This document shows positions 10,902 to 24,431 of a DNA stretch of 64,000 nt, piece by piece (positions within the stretch are counted from its first letter, which is position 1; each line of letters opens with the position of its first letter). The notes beneath the pieces were generated by a model. It was not told where the DNA came from and did no database searches. It saw only the letters and a list, made by a program, of their open reading frames with translations. Position numbers and translations under genes: made by a program. The DNA comes from Dendrobium chrysotoxum (lineage: Eukaryota; Streptophyta; Magnoliopsida; Asparagales; Orchidaceae). Location of the stretch: positions 51,114,365 to 51,178,364 of the forward strand of contig CM034298.1 in the NCBI GenBank assembly GCA_019925795.1, written 5' to 3'.

Positions 10902-11250
10902 GTCACATTATATGAGATGTATAGCAATAATGTCCAAATAATTATCTAAACTTGTCACATTATGTGAGTTGTATTCCTTTAATGTCCAACTAATTGTCTA
11001 AACCTGTCACATTATGTGAGTTATATATTATTAATGTCCAATCAATTGTCCAAACTTGTCGTATTATGTGAGTTGTATAATAGTAATGTCCAATCAATTA
11101 TTCAAATATATCACATTATATGAGCAGTATAGCAGTAATATCCAATCAATTGTCCAAACCTGTTAAATTATGTAAGTTGTATAGTAGTAATGTCTTATCA
11201 ATTGTCCAACCTATCAGATTATGTGAGTTGAATAACATTAATATTTTGGC
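10902..11250. repeat. 52-bp minisatellite, seven copies
   Basis: Tandem array with units starting at 10902, 10954, 11006, 11058, 11110, 11162 and 11213, so the period is 52 bp, with 51 bp once. Conserved parts of each unit are gtcacattatgtgagttgta and aatgtccaatcaattgtcc. Units differ by substitutions, with hardly any indels, so length is strongly conserved. No coding frame passes through it. Confidence 0.92.
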
Positions 11251-11934
11251 ATAATTGAATTTTTTTTTATTTTGGTATAATGTGTGATTTATGTAAAGTC
11301 TGCTATATAATGGGTGCATTAATAGGTGAAGTTGATGTTTGACTGACGTTGCTTGCAGAAGATTTTCTTGCAAAACTTGAGTGCTTCAATTTTTTATTTT
11401 CTCCCTCATAATGCATTAGCCAAGTTTTCAGAAGCTTTGAGGCATCCCCACAAAAGAACTGTTGGATATTGCTAGTACATGAATGCACGCCTGCATAACA
11501 AGGTATTCTGATAGTTTGTTAGAGGTAAAGACGAGGGCAAATAAAATCTTTAGGTGTTGCATGCATACATGGACAGATTGTAAGGATTCTTTACTTTGGC
11601 ATTTGCATATTGAAGCTAAGATGATAAACACCAATAAGACAGGGCAGGTTGGAATATGTATAAGATAGGCACATGATCATTATCTAGGTGGCCTTCACTT
11701 TTTTTCAAATGTGGTATCATGAGACACGTGAATGAAAAGGTGAAATTTTAGCTAATATTCAATGGGCACCACTTGATAATAAGCATCTTATTCTTTACCA
11801 TTAATGGGGTTCAGGTGAAGAAAATTTTAGTAAATAGTATATTACATAGATAATGATATAATATATTCTTTTAGATTTATTTTGTATAGACATTATGAAT
11901 TATATATCAAGCAATTTTAGACATGTGATAATAT
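11251..11934. other. No recognisable gene
   Basis: Contains several overlapping ORFs of 60-75 codons on both strands (11146-11668), none with recognisable content. Confidence 0.4.
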
Positions 11935-12035
11935 AACAACAATATCAAGCCTTTATCTTACTATGTGGGGTCGACTACATGAATCCTTTTTCTCCATTGT
12001 GCCCTGTTAAGATTCAAATTCTCATTTATCTATAG
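11935..12035 (-). mobile_element. RTE-type LINE, 3' terminal fragment
   Basis: About 100 bp matching the extreme 3' end of the LINEs at 1-576 and 60481-60775 on the minus strand: the conserved tgtggggtcg, tacatgaatcc and tttttctccattg blocks. It ends at the left in a short, decayed (GTT)n-type tail (acaacaatatc on plus). Strongly 5'-truncated copy. Confidence 0.85.
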
Positions 12036-13078
12036 TCTGTTTCTTATTTAAAACCTCAAAACACTGCATTTAACAAATATTTTCATTTCAAATATTTAAA
12101 TTCTCAAATCTTTTTTAAGAAAATATAAGTACTCCGTGGGATGACATCTATGTCTAGGGTATATCTAGAAGGTTTATGCCTAGATTTCCTCTGGACTGGT
12201 TATTCTTCTTCATGTACCCCCTCTCCTTTTCAGTCAACCTAGAGCATAACAGATAAGGAGAATTTGAATAGACATATTTCTTACTAATATTCCTCATGAA
12301 TTACCTCTATCAGGATCGAGTGAGTAGAAAATATCCTATCCAGATTATGTGAGTAGAAAATATCCTATCCAGATTATCCCAACACATCAGGTTTTTCAAG
12401 TTTTATGTATTTATCTAAATATTTCATCATTTGGAAGCATATTTAAAATACATCACTTAAAATACAAAACTTTACTAAACTTTCAAATAAAAATTACATA
12501 CCCAAAAGCTTAACTATACAGCTTCCTATTCTGGCTTCTATACACAACCAAAATGTATGTACATAAAATTTCAGTCAACCTCCTACCTAGTGCTCCACTG
12601 GCTCCTTCTTCTTTCCTATAGTACAACCACTGTTAATGAGCTAAAGCTCAATGAAATACATAATTATAGTGTAAGAAATAAGCAGCACATAATTTATAAT
12701 CGATTGTAGATAATTTGAGAATTTCTATAAGAATTTTAAGTTGTATAAGAAATCAATGCATACTTCTATTCATTTTCCAATATCTTAGACAAATCATATG
12801 ATGATTATAGGCTTTTGCACATTTACAACTCTCTAATTTAAGGTTAGATCCGCATTCCCAACTTTTAGAATTGAAGACAGCTCTCTTATTTAAAGTTGGG
12901 TTCAAATTCCTAACTTTTAAAAGTGAGAGAGAGTAGGGTACCTTCTATACGACTTCCATAAGGCTTACATTATTAGGTTTTTCACCTTTACTTGTGTTGG
13001 TCTATTCCCCGTATATGCTTTGTCTCATTTACTTTTCATTAACATCAGATGTTATAACTTGCATATGACTTATCATTT
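12036..13078. other. No recognisable gene; short tandem duplication
   Basis: Non-coding. A 29-bp unit (gtgagtagaaaatatcctat...) is duplicated in tandem at 12320-12348 and 12349-12377 without differences. Confidence 0.5.
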
Positions 13079-13998
13079 TGTAGCATCCCATTTTAGCAAG
13101 TAGTGTTTATCAAAGAATTCAAATAATAAGTAATTATCTCAATTGCACCAAAATAAATAGCATGCCTAATGTAAAATAATTGCAACGATAATTACCATAA
13201 GTATATAAAATGCTCTCATTTCCTACACTACATGTTGGGCATCTCATCTTTTTATGAGTTTGTTCACTTGAAATACCTCGGCCTCTTTTTCGCTTATATA
13301 CCACCTAAAAAATATATTGTAAAGGATACATTGAAATATTTATACAAGAATATTAATAAAAATTAGCTCTAAAAATAAAATCCTAAAAGTTTTACCTCAT
13401 TTGTACTTCTCCTTATTCAACCCAAAAGTTCCTCACTTCTTATTCCTTTCTTCCTCTCTTTTCCCTTCTTTTCCTTCCCTTAATTTTACCTTACTGATTT
13501 CAGAATTTTCTCCCCAGCAAGCAGTAGCCCATAGCCCTATTTTTGCCTCCTACTTCACTGCTCTCACATAACTTCTTTGAATGCCAGAGGATCGGGTGGA
13601 GGAAGGTAAGGCTAGTGCTTTTAATTAACTTATATAATTATTTAAGTTATACTTCCGCTAAGCTTTCACAGCCAATCCCAGCCATGAGATTCCATCCGGC
13701 CTCTACATGTTCAGGTAAGTGGCTTTAGCTTAGGATTATAAAATTAATGAACTTTTTAATAACTATTAATTAATAATTAATTAATTACTTTTATTTAATT
13801 AATACACACAACATTGGTACATATATATTTATATAGGTTAAGCTTATAATTTATGTACACTTCCATATATCAAAATGTTCAAAATTAAAAATAGAGTTTA
13901 ATGAAAATAACTTGGACGTGTTATAGAGGAATGGTAAAATATGGTAAATTTTTTAGCTAAAATTGTACTTATATTTTTAAAATTTTTTGGGTATTATA
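13079..13998 (-). repeat. 3' LTR of a minus-strand Ty3/gypsy element
   Basis: On plus it starts tgtagcatccca and ends gggtattata, the inverted form of the typical gypsy termini. It is followed by tcacccctca, which on minus is a purine-rich tract directly before the LTR. About 165 bp at its right end (13832-13998) match 23098-23261, showing two LTRs of one family in the window. The length of about 920 bp assumes the left border at 13079. Confidence 0.65.
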
Positions 13999-14019
13999 AT
14001 TCACCCCTCATTAAAATTT

Positions 14020-15265
14020 CATCCTAAAAATTTATTATCTTAGCAGACATCAAATAATCGAGGGAATTTCAGTTTAATGTCTTCTTCCTTCTCCCAAGTC
14101 GCCTCTTTTTCTACTCTGCATTTCCATTTTACTTTAACATAAAGGATCTGACAATTTTTGAGCTATTTAGTATCAAAATCTAGTATTCTTTTTGGTTCCT
14201 CGGTGTAAGTCAGATTCTTCTATAGGTCAATTTCATCATATGAATTTTTTTGATGGACATCTATAACTCATATCCTTAGTAGTGACACATGGAAAACACT
14301 ATGAATATCTGACATGTCAGTTGGAAGAGTAAGCCTATAAGAAATCTTACTAATTTTCTCAATAAGTTCAAAAGGTCTTAAATACCTAGGACTCAATTTG
14401 CCTCCTTGCCCAAATATAGCTGTACCTTTCACAGGTTTAACCTTCAAAAATACAAAGTTACCAACCTAAAAGTCTACTACTATGTGCTTGGGGTCATAAT
14501 ATTTTTGCTGACGATCCTGAGCAGCTTTCAATCTATCTCTGAGTAATCTGATTTTCTTTGTTACTTCATCAACTAACTGAGAGCCCATTAGTTGTCTTTC
14601 TCCTAACTCAATCCAAGTTAAGAGAGTTATGCATTTTCTACCATAAAGTGCTTCATATGGTACATAATAAATTGATAGTTATTATTGTAGAAAAATTCTA
14701 TTAAAGGTGTGTGGTCTTCCCAACTACCTCCAAAATCTAAAACACATAACCTCAACAAGTCTTTCAATACCTAAATTATTCTTTTATATTAACCATCCGT
14801 ATGAGGATATGATGGAAAACTATACTGAAGTGTAAATTTATGCACAAGATTTTTTGAATACTTTTCCATAGCCTAAAAGTGAATCGACCATCTCTATATG
14901 AAATAATAACTTTTGGAATACCATGCAACCTGAAAATCTCTTTCAGATACAGGCATGCCAGTTTATCTGCTGAATCTATTTGCTTGATAGGCAAAAAGTG
15001 AGCTAATTTCATTAGTATATCAATTATCACCCAAATAATATCATATCCCTATCTAGATTTAGGAAATTTTATAACAAAATCCATTGCAATCTCTTTCTAC
15101 TTCAACTTGTGGATAGGTAATGATTGTAGTAGTCTACTAGCTTATTGATATTCAACTTTCACAATTTGATAAGCTTCACACTTAACTATATATTCAGTAA
15201 CAACTTTCTTCATACCTGACCACCATAAAATAAATTTCAAAATTTTATACATTTTGGTACTGCCT
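14020..15265 (-). pseudogene. Ty3/gypsy integrase and C-terminal region (decayed)
   Basis: On the minus strand from about 15262: the zinc-finger part (YKILKFILWWSGMKK, then a C-x2-Y remnant of the CxxCQ motif), a catalytic core remnant (14776-15030: DILMKLAHFLPIKQIDS, LHGIPKVIISYRDGRF with the SDRD motif changed to SYRD, FHHILIRM instead of FHPQTDGQ), then the C-terminal block (KPVKGTAIFGQGGKLSPRYL and LPTDMSDIHSVFHVSLL). Several stops and frame changes interrupt it. RT and everything upstream are absent to the right of 15265, where unrelated DNA begins. Confidence 0.8.
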
Positions 15266-15545
15266 TAATGAATGGGTTAGCCAAAGTAATGAGCTTCCTG
15301 CAAAATTTCTTTTCTGACAAAAGGAAAATCATCAAATATCAACAGATTTTTCAGCGGCTCGGGACCGCTAAAAATTCTGACAGTTTAGCCTGTAGATTGA
15401 TCGCCGAAAATTTCGGTGGTCCCATAGCCATCAGAAAATCTGTTGGTTTTACATAAGTTTAACAAATTTACAGGTAGAATGACCGCCGGTTTCAAGTAAA
15501 TTTTTTCTGACAACTGGGGTTGCCAGAAATACTGCCGGTATTAGC
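15266..15545. repeat. G+C-richer patch with inverted repeats, possibly a DNA-transposon subterminal region
   Basis: Abruptly follows the truncated integrase. Short inverted repeats built on CCG/CGG are spread over 240 bp: agcgg...ccgct (15352-15370), ccgaaaatttcgg (15404-15416), gaccgccggt and actgccggta, together with repeated ttctgac / gtcagaa words. This style resembles the subterminal regions of plant CACTA elements, but no CACTA terminus was found, so the assignment is only a suggestion. Confidence 0.3.
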
Positions 15546-16169
15546 CCTATTTTGCCCGACCCATTCTTCTTCCCCATTTTCATGAATCTCCATCCCATAG
15601 AAAGTTGAGACCCCCTCTCATCGCCTCATGCTGACCTTATGCTCTAGCTAACACAGGCCTTGAGCCCCATCTCCCCAGCCACAAATGATCTCCTCTCCTT
15701 CCTTGCTCTTCTTCCTTTCCACATTTGTTTGAAATTTATGCTTTTTGGTTTTCAGTACCACACAATGTTCAATATGGTAGACATTACTTTTTTTTGACAT
15801 ATCAATGATCTATGGCATGAATATCTGTCATTGATTAGGCATATTGATCTATTATTTAAGTCTAAGGAAAGAAACCCCATACCACACATAACTGCCCATG
15901 ATATTAGGATTGAGATATCTAAGTTCAATAGTATGGGGAGCTAAGTTAGAAAAGGTTGGCAGATAAGCTATTTAGGAAAGAATTTCTCTAATAGAATTAT
16001 AGTCCTTATGCAGTTCTTAGCCTACAAACCCTTAAAAAATGTTAAATATTGGATGTGTGAGAATATTCAATCTATAAAAAAGATTACCATCAAGTATAAG
16101 TTTATCATATAAATATTTTTTGACATATTGAATTTAGTCTTGGGTGCTAGTTACTTATTCATTTATTAT
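15546..16169. other. No recognisable gene
   Basis: Begins with C/T-rich sequence (15546-15720), then A+T-rich. No feature supported. Confidence 0.4.
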
Positions 16170-16600
16170 AAGTGATTATAATCAAATTAGGATTTATATT
16201 GGTAGAGAGTGGACGAATGCTAGCTTTCATGGCTCAAGATGTGCTTTGAGTGGTTGGGCATGCTATTTAGCCCTTTAAATGCACCTTACATATTCATGAG
16301 ACCCCATGAATATTGTTTCACTTCCATATATTTGGATGCTTTTAATGAGGTAGTTTTATTATATACTATTTCTTACAAAGATTAAAAGAAGCATCTAAAG
16401 CATTTGAGGATGGTTTTTGACTTAGGGATTAACTTGAGAGGGTAGGGAGAAAGCTCTGTTTCTTTTTCTATGATAAATTTCAAACAAATGTGGATTTATT
16501 TTACTTAATTTACTAGTGAAAAAAAGTTGGCTAGATATTACAATGAGAAACAAGATATGAATTGTGAGGCATTTTGGTGAAAGTAAGGTTCAATTTTCTT
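16170..16600 (+). pseudogene. Relic of a Ty3/gypsy reverse transcriptase
   Basis: Despite stops, the plus strand preserves the order of gypsy RT motifs: YNQIRIYIGREWT at about 16176 (family: YHQIRI..GDEWKTAF), MPFSPLNAPYIFMR at about 16258 (family: MPFGLxNAPxTFMR), VVLLYTISYKD at the position of VVYxDDILIYS with both active-site Asp lost, and KKHLKHLRMVFDLG at about 16388 (family: EEHLEHLRxVFxxL). Orientation is opposite to the integrase at 14-15.3 kb, so it is a separate, much older element. Confidence 0.6.
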
Positions 16601-19600
16601 CATTTATATTTTTCTTGGAATAGAATATTTTAAATCTCTATCTAGAAGGCAAAAGTTTTTCTGAGCCTATAAAAAGAAATCTTGATATTTGCTTCAACTT
16701 TATAGGCAAAATTAATTAGGCCCTCCTAATTGTATGCTTATATTAAGATTTGTGTCATACACAACATGAAGTGCCAGGTTGATTGTGGATGTTAACCATC
16801 ACCATATATTTAAGCATAATAATATGTAGAACCAAAGTTAATATGTTACTCTATAGTATTCAAGATTCAAACATATTTTTTCAAATGTTATTATGTTACT
16901 ATACATGAAATCCTTTCATCTCAAGTTCTGACTACGTGCCTTTAATCTTAAAAGTTTTGTTAGGATATGATGAATGATAAAATATTATTGGATGCATTGC
17001 AATCATGTCTCATTTCAACCACACAATAGAGTTATAGGACTTAGGAGATCCCATTTATCAAGATATTTTGAATTACTATGGTTACATCTTGCCCCAATTA
17101 AGTCCAATTGTCTCCCTCGATAAGAGCTGCTTTTCTTCTAAAATAGTTAATAATCTATCACCTATGCTAGTTTGAGGGCCTTTGTCTTCATTATAATTTT
17201 TATGCATGTAGGTGAAACCTTGGAATCTTTTCACACATAGGTCAAATAATAAAATAAATTAAAAATAATAACTAGTAAAGGAGTTGTCAATGAAAATGAA
17301 ATCATAAGAAAATTAACTGGTTTTATCAATAATTAAAACAAAAGCTCTATGAATTAATAAGAGAAAATTAAATGGTTTTATAATACTGAATTTTTATATT
17401 TTTTATTTTATAATTATTAATTTAACATCTATATGTCTATCCAAGAAGAGAGATATTGGATGTGTAATAGATTGTTGCCGGGATGAAAATGATTGACAAA
17501 TGAATTTATTTAGGGAGTTGAGACTTTCATTCAAGTGGCATATAAACTACCTTTGTTTAAGTCTAATGGAATGTTTAGATGTCCATGCTCGAAGCACAAA
17601 AATCAAGCTTTTCTTAAGCCCAATAATGTTAAAGTTGATTTATATCTTAAGGGATTTGTTCCAAGATATTGGTTTTAAACTTCACATAACGAGTACGAGC
17701 CACATAGAGATAATTATACTGACCCATCCATAACTTCTAGAATAATAGATTGAGAGCAAATGAATAGACCGTATGAAGATCTTATTTTTGATGCAATAGG
17801 TCCAAATTTAAGAGCAAATATGGAAGAGCCACCAAACCTAAAAATATTATTTCTTTGAATTAATACATGCTACTCAAAAACTAATTTGGGATGATTGCAC
17901 AACTCATTTAGAATTATCGATTGATTTTAGGATGCTTAGTAAGTTCATTTTATTTTATAAAATTATTTGTTTGATTGAAAAAGTTGAGTTTAAAAAAGTT
18001 AATTTTCTTTAGGAGAATTTAATTTCTTGAATTTCAATCTTGAGATCGAACATCATTATGAACAACATATTACCCAAAAAGGCAATATCATTTCCTAATG
18101 GGTTGAATTTACAGGATTGAAAGTTTATCCTACTTATCGTAGTCAAATTATGGAAAGAACTATATATAACCCCGGAGGGTCGAAATGATCATTCAATCAT
18201 GCATTTAAGTATGATAATTCAAATGAAATATCATTAATTTCATAATCAAAGTTACGATAATAATTTATATATCTTTCTAAGAAAAGAAGGTATCAATCAC
18301 TATTGATCATTTTAAAATAATAATAATGATAGTTAATTTTGACTTGAATTTTCCCAAAGAGAATTAATTGAATTTTTGAAAAGATTAATTTTTTTTTTAA
18401 ATTTGATCTGAGTTTTAAATCTCCTATGAGCTCAAGCCCTAGTAGTTAATTAAATCATAGTAAACCAAAATTTTTTATGAATACTCTCGATTAAAATAGT
18501 GGTAAGAATTTTATTTTTGATTTTCAAAGATTGATATCAATGGAGGTGAGGATTGTAAATTTAATAGGGAATGGATAAAAAATGAGCACTTATTTTTGGA
18601 GGTCAAGGGAGGAATGGTAGGAGGTATTTTGATATTCTAAAATATTTCAGAAGCACCTCAACATATCCTAAGTGTTGGGCTTAAATTTGATTGAAAGAGA
18701 TTTAAATTTGAGTTGTCAATTTTATTAGAAGATTGAGATTAGATTCCCAGAGGTTGACGTCTTATAGCATGAGCCTGTCTCAGAACCTAAGTCTAAAATG
18801 GGACCTAAAATTAGTAGCTCAAACCTAGCTAATATAGTACGAAAACCTGGTCTTATCCCAGCCTGAATTGGGGAGCCAGCTAAATCACCTAGGCGCTTCA
18901 AAACCATGTATCCAATCTTTTAATGCAGAATGGTAGGGATATTGTTTAATTAAGTTTCTTAAATTAGGGCTGACATTTAGAGCATTCCTAATTGGCCCCT
19001 TAACTTATGTTGGATAATATGAAACTTGAAGTAAAATGCAATTAAAATTTTAGGCATTTTTAGATTAGTTTCTAATGCAATACATGCAAATTGACTCAAT
19101 AAATGCTTGGAATTTGAATGAAGTAATTTAAAAAATGCTTTAAAATAGATTTTATCCTAGAGATTTAACAGATTCTCCTTGACAAATTTGCATCCTTATA
19201 GGCCAGGTGGTATGCCAAAACTGACAGGCGGGGAGGTGCCTAATAAAGGAAAGAAGGTGCAATAAAATGCTATGCGAACTCCCGACAGTCCTAGGCTTAC
19301 TTTTTAAAAGCATTAGAATTTTTATGTGAGCTTAAAATTTTTTAAATTTAATTGAAGTAGAAAAAATTTTAATGATCTCCCATGAGCCCCAGATTGGGTT
19401 CCAGGCTAAATCAAAATTGACATGTAAGATCAACAAAAAAACTATTAAAAGCATACAATCTTAGTCGCAAAATATATACATCAATCAATAATAAAATTAA
19501 TTAAATTAATATTCAAATTGAATGTCCACATGGCAAGTGCCACTTAATATTACAATCTAGACTTGCAAAAATTAAAAAGTGGTCAGGTATCACTAATAAT

Positions 19601-22600
19601 AACCCAGATTCCACTCCTATGACTGAAGTGACTTTCAGAATTAGGATTCTTCTCTTTCTTAACTTCTTCATCCTTCTTCGAGCTCCTTGGATCAATGGGT
19701 CCAGATATCCAAATAAAAAGAAGCTCCCTCTCGAAAGAGGTGTTATCTTTTCCCTTTAGATATTTGAAACTATCATAACTTAGTCTTTCAAATTGAGGAG
19801 AATTCTCTCCTAAGGGATGTTCCCACCTCTTTAGAATCTAAGTTAGATACTTCGTATCCCCTCTCAAATATCACTTTGAATTACAACTCAATAGACTTGA
19901 ATTACACTTGATAAAAATTAAAATCTAGAGTCAATACCTACAGGGTTATCCTAGGCAATTATAATTTGAAATCACATCTCAAGTAGTTATATATTGAAAT
20001 TAAAATGCTCAAACCAGCCACACTTAGCCATGCTCTGTTAATTTTAAAAGGGGGACTTAGCGCAGCAGTAACACTTGTAGCAATTTAATATTTATGATTT
20101 TGTCCCCTTTTATTTTAAATGTCATATATAAGCATAGCCACATATATAAGATTGAATTAACATAAATCATCCATAATTTATGGGTAATCTAACGCACAAT
20201 CAATCACATCATATATTATAAAAATTAAATAAATAATCACATTAATCAATTTTTAAGCATAACATGCAGTGAAAACTCAAAAACTCGACACACAACAGCA
20301 AAGTAAACACGGACCTAGCATAGATCTAAAGTCTTTTATCCTAATAAATTATCTAACGTGTGTGAGGTAGGCTGTGTGGCTTGGATATATCCTATATAGG
20401 ATATTTGATTGAAGGCTTAAAGGATTTAAGTTTGAGTTTAAGTATTAATGGCTTGAAGTTGATTTTAAAGTATATTTTAAATGTTGATTAATTACCATCT
20501 TTGTTGCTCACTAGGGCTCTGATGTTTATTTCACCTTTCTTGGGGCTAAGTTAATAACCTTGTAGGCCCGGGTTACCCAATGGTAACCGATATAATTAAG
20601 TGATTCAATTTGATTAAGGTTTAAAAGTTGATGAATTTTAATTAAGGTTGATTGATTGTTGATTTTTAAAGTTAGATTAAGGTTTCTTGAATTTTAAATG
20701 ATTTTTGAAATTTTCTAGATTATTTTAATTATTTAATTAAGGGGTCAAATTTTGACTTTTAGATTAAGATTGATTTCTAAAAAGTTAAATTTTTTTTAAA
20801 TAATAGACCTTAAGATGAGTAATTAGATAATGAGCTTGCTGGATTTGGATTTTTCTCTATTTAATTATGAAGGTTTGAAGTTTGACCTGTACTGGACTTA
20901 AAGTTGACCAAATTGTTGACTTTTTAAATCTAAATTATTTTGGTGGTTTAATATTTTTAATAAATATTAGACCCCAAATAGAGTTCAATGCCTTTGAGTT
21001 TGCTCAATTTGAATTTTTTTGGAATTAGTTATGATTTTTGGAAATTTTAGTATTTATTAAATTTTTAAAATTATTTAATTAAAGGTATTTTAATGATTTG
21101 AATCCAAATGAATTCCCAACTCCTTGAAATCAACTCCAAAAGTTAGGAATGACTTAAGGAGAGATTTTCAAGTGTTTGGAAATTTTTTGGAATTTTTAAT
21201 TAATAAAATAATTAAATATTAATTTTTAATTAATATTAAATTAAGTTTGAATTTGATGTCAAATCAAAGGACTTTTATTTTTCCTAAGTTGGAAATTGAA
21301 TTCTAGTCAGTTTGAGATATTATATGTAATTTTTGTATTTGAATTTGATTTATTAAAATTTTTAAAAGTTTTAATACTTAATTATAGAATTAATTAATTA
21401 AATATCTTAATTATTTTTAAAATCAGTGAAAATTTTCCTAGGGGCTGTAGATGTCACTAGGTTCAAATTTCATGTTAATAGGAGGTGTATCCTATTTTCT
21501 AGAATTATTCTAAATTTTCTAGACATAGGTCATTAATTATTATCCCTGAAGTGACACTAAGTTGTATGGGCTTAAATCAATGTTTCTCTAACCCTTGAAT
21601 AACCATAATAATACACACACATAAGCACAATCATGTCCTTAAAATTAGGAGAGCCTAAGTCTAAGTGTATGTGTGTACAATCTACAACATAAAGCTTTAA
21701 TTAGTGAATAATTGGAATACAATCATTCGCTAATCCTTCCCCATAAATTCTATTCATTTAAACTTAATCTATGCTTAAAATTTGATGACTCACTTAAAGC
21801 TCTCAAGTATTTAAAGTATATAATTTTAAAATTAAAGTTATATCATAATGTAGCTCAATTTTAATTTAAAATTAGAGAAATTTAAGATAATTTCAAAATA
21901 ATTTCAAAATTAAAATTTTGCAAACAACTTAAAATTATCAAAATATTTTTAAATCAATGTTTCTAATTTTAAAAATTATTTATATTTAAATAATATAAAT
22001 TATTTAAAAGTATTTCAAAATGTCATAAATTAAATTTAGTTTTAAATTAAAATATCTTAAAATGATTTTCTGATTGATTTAAAATATTTTAAAATAAAAT
22101 TTTTAATTTTTAAAATATTTAATTAAAATATTAATCAAATAGTAAAGTAATTAAATAATTAGAATTATTTATGATAAGTTAAGTTTTTAATTTTTAAAAT
22201 TAATTTTAAATTAAAATATTTAAAAATCTAAAAATTTTAATATATTATTTTAATTTTTGAGATTTAAATTTAATTTTTAAAGTTTTATAGTAATTAAATG
22301 TATTTAAAATAATTTAAATTAATTAATATTTAAAATCATTCTTAAATTAAATTTAATTAAAACTTAAATGTTTTTCTAAAATTTTAAAATTATTTCAAAT
22401 AGTTTTCTTTAAATTTTTAAAATTTATTTAATTTAATTAAATGTTATTTAAATATTTAATAAAATAATTAAAATTATTTAAAATATATTAGATATTTTTA
22501 AATTAACTTAAATTTAAAATATTTAGATTATATTTTCTAATTAATTAAAATATTTTAGAATAAACTTTGAATTTTTTAAAATATTTAAATTAATTTTATG

Positions 22601-22980
22601 TTAAATATTAATCAAATATTAATATGTTGAAATAATTTAAAATATTTAAATAAAACTACTTTAAATTTAATTAAATTTTAAAATAAATTATTTTGAGTAA
22701 TATTAGTGAATATTTAAAAGTTTTTAAAATAAAATTTGAATTTTCTTGAAAATATTTAATTTAATATTTTATCAAATAATAATTAAATATTTAAAATTAA
22801 ATATTTTTTTAAAATTATTGAAAATTATTTTTATATTTTAAAATAAATTTAATTTTAAATTAAGGGTTTTAATTTTTTGGAAATTTTGATACATTTTATG
22901 AATTTTTTTATTTATAATTAATTTTTAAAAGAAAATTAGGTTTTAAAAAGATTTAAAATTAAATTTTAAATTAATTAATG
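16601..22980. other. A+T-rich, low-complexity DNA without recognisable genes
   Basis: No coding signal of any length. From about 20400, and extremely from 21400 to 22970, the sequence is a mosaic of aattttaaa / ttaaatattt words. It could be the body of a long LTR whose end is at 23261, but no second border was found. An exact 18-bp palindrome, atatcctatataggatat, lies at 20387-20404. Confidence 0.5.
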
Positions 22981-23261
22981 TTCCTGGCAACACCAGCGGT
23001 GGTGGGATGACACGTGGCGGTTCTATGATTTGCTGGATCTAAAAGGCACAGCGGCGGGCAATCATTTATAATGATTATGCCGCCACACAATCATTGCAAT
23101 ATATATAGGTTAAGCTTAAAATTTAGGTACACTTTCATATATCAAAATATTTTAATTAGGGTTTAATGAAAATAACTTTGATGTGTTATGGAGGAATAAT
23201 AAAATGGGTAAATTTTTTAGCCAAAATTATACTTACATTTCAATTTTTTTTGGGTATTATA
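22981..23261 (-). repeat. LTR end of the same gypsy family as 13079-13998, with an adjoining hairpin
   Basis: The 164 bp from 23098 to 23261 match the right end of the 13.1-14.0 kb LTR (shared blocks: ggttaagctta, gtacac..tcatatatcaaaat, gggtattata). It ends abruptly at the PMD1 pseudogene. Immediately left, 22981-23090 is a G+C-rich island with an imperfect hairpin around 23052-23086 (ggcgg...aatcat/atgatt...gccgcc). Confidence 0.6.
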
Positions 23262-24431
23262 ACCTTGTCTAGAAGATGTTGCTCCATGCATTTCCAATTG
23301 ATTAGTAGAACATAAGTAGTCCAAATGTTATTCCCTTTATGGCATATCGGAGGTAGCCAACCCATAACTATGCCATCGTAGGGTATCATGATCATTTGTA
23401 ATCAAAGAAGTATACATAACGTTAGCTCATGAAATAATGTCACTTTTAAAAAACTTAATTTTTTTTGTTTTTAAATACTTGCATAACTTTATTGCAGCCT
23501 ATCTAACTTATCCCCGTATGTCATTATATTTCCCATTAGAACCTCCTGGACCCTCTCCTCTACCCACCTATTTTTTAACCATTATTGATCAAATCCAACA
23601 ATATTAGCCATTACAAATAATGCAACATAAAATTTAATATACCTTGAACTAAGAGGTTTTTCAACAAAGTCTACGAAAAATGGTACAAGAAGTGTCGGGC
23701 GACCGACATATAGTCGCTCCCATGCCCAAACCCTGAGAAGGGGCAAGTAACAAGCAACATACAATCAAGTGGGTTTTATTGCTAAGTTAAACTCTTTGTA
23801 CAAGTGCGCCAACACTGTGCCTCCTAGGGAGTACTGCACAAATATCTCCAGGTGCTCCTACAAAGGTATGTATTGCATGTGGATATGTGAGCTAGACACA
23901 TTTGGAAGAAAAATAACCAAGAATATACAAAATGTTGGCCTAAACATGTAGAAATAACTAATATGGTAACTCGTCATAAGAGTCTCCATAGAAAGTTCAT
24001 CACAACCATCATAATGGTAGTATTGACTGAGCCTGAGAGGAACCTATTTTGATACTTGCCTATATCCCCCGCTCCTCCAGATTATGGTATGTGACATCAG
24101 GGTTAGGGTGGCTACCCAGTAGCTCATCACAACAATCCGGCCATGTAGCCCAGAGTAGGCTAGCTCCAATAATTGAAGATCCAATAATGGCTCCTCCATC
24201 AATCTAGATACCCAAAATCATCCATATGTTATGTAGCATCACCGCCATTTCATTGCCGGGCAAGTGAAATGTGTTTGTTATTGGTTTCACATCTCAACTA
24301 AGGAGGCAATTAGTTAATGATATGACCAAATGAATGTAAGTGTCAGATTGAGTCCTTTGCAATAATCTATAGGGCATGCATGAACCAAGGATAGTGAGCA
24401 GGCCATTCGTAACCTATGCGTAGGTGGGTTG
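23262..24431 (-). pseudogene. PMD1: plant mobile domain (MAIN-like) pseudogene, downstream part
   Basis: Reading right to left, exon remnants of a plant mobile domain protein (aminotransferase-like PMD) appear in order: TNTFHLPGNEMAVMLHNIWMILG (about 24290-24220), ATWPDCCDELLGSHPNPDV (about 24150-24100), GGTVLAHLYKEF (about 23830), LLRVWAWERLYVGRPTL (about 23735-23685), MGNIMTYGDKLDRL (about 23530-23490) and MIPYDGIVMGWLPPIC (about 23385), ending at HLLDK where an LTR cuts it off at 23261/23262. PMD2 at the right edge of the window gives the same exon series. Several stops make it a pseudogene. Element B is inserted in it at 24431; the rest continues at 43690. PMD proteins occur as host genes and inside plant transposons; which applies here is unknown. 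Confidence 0.8.

Noticed and set aside
13079..23261. A single complete minus-strand gypsy element between the two related LTR ends
   Set aside because: No matching TSD (cattt versus ccttg), the second LTR's inner border was not found, and the enclosed RT relic is in the opposite orientation.
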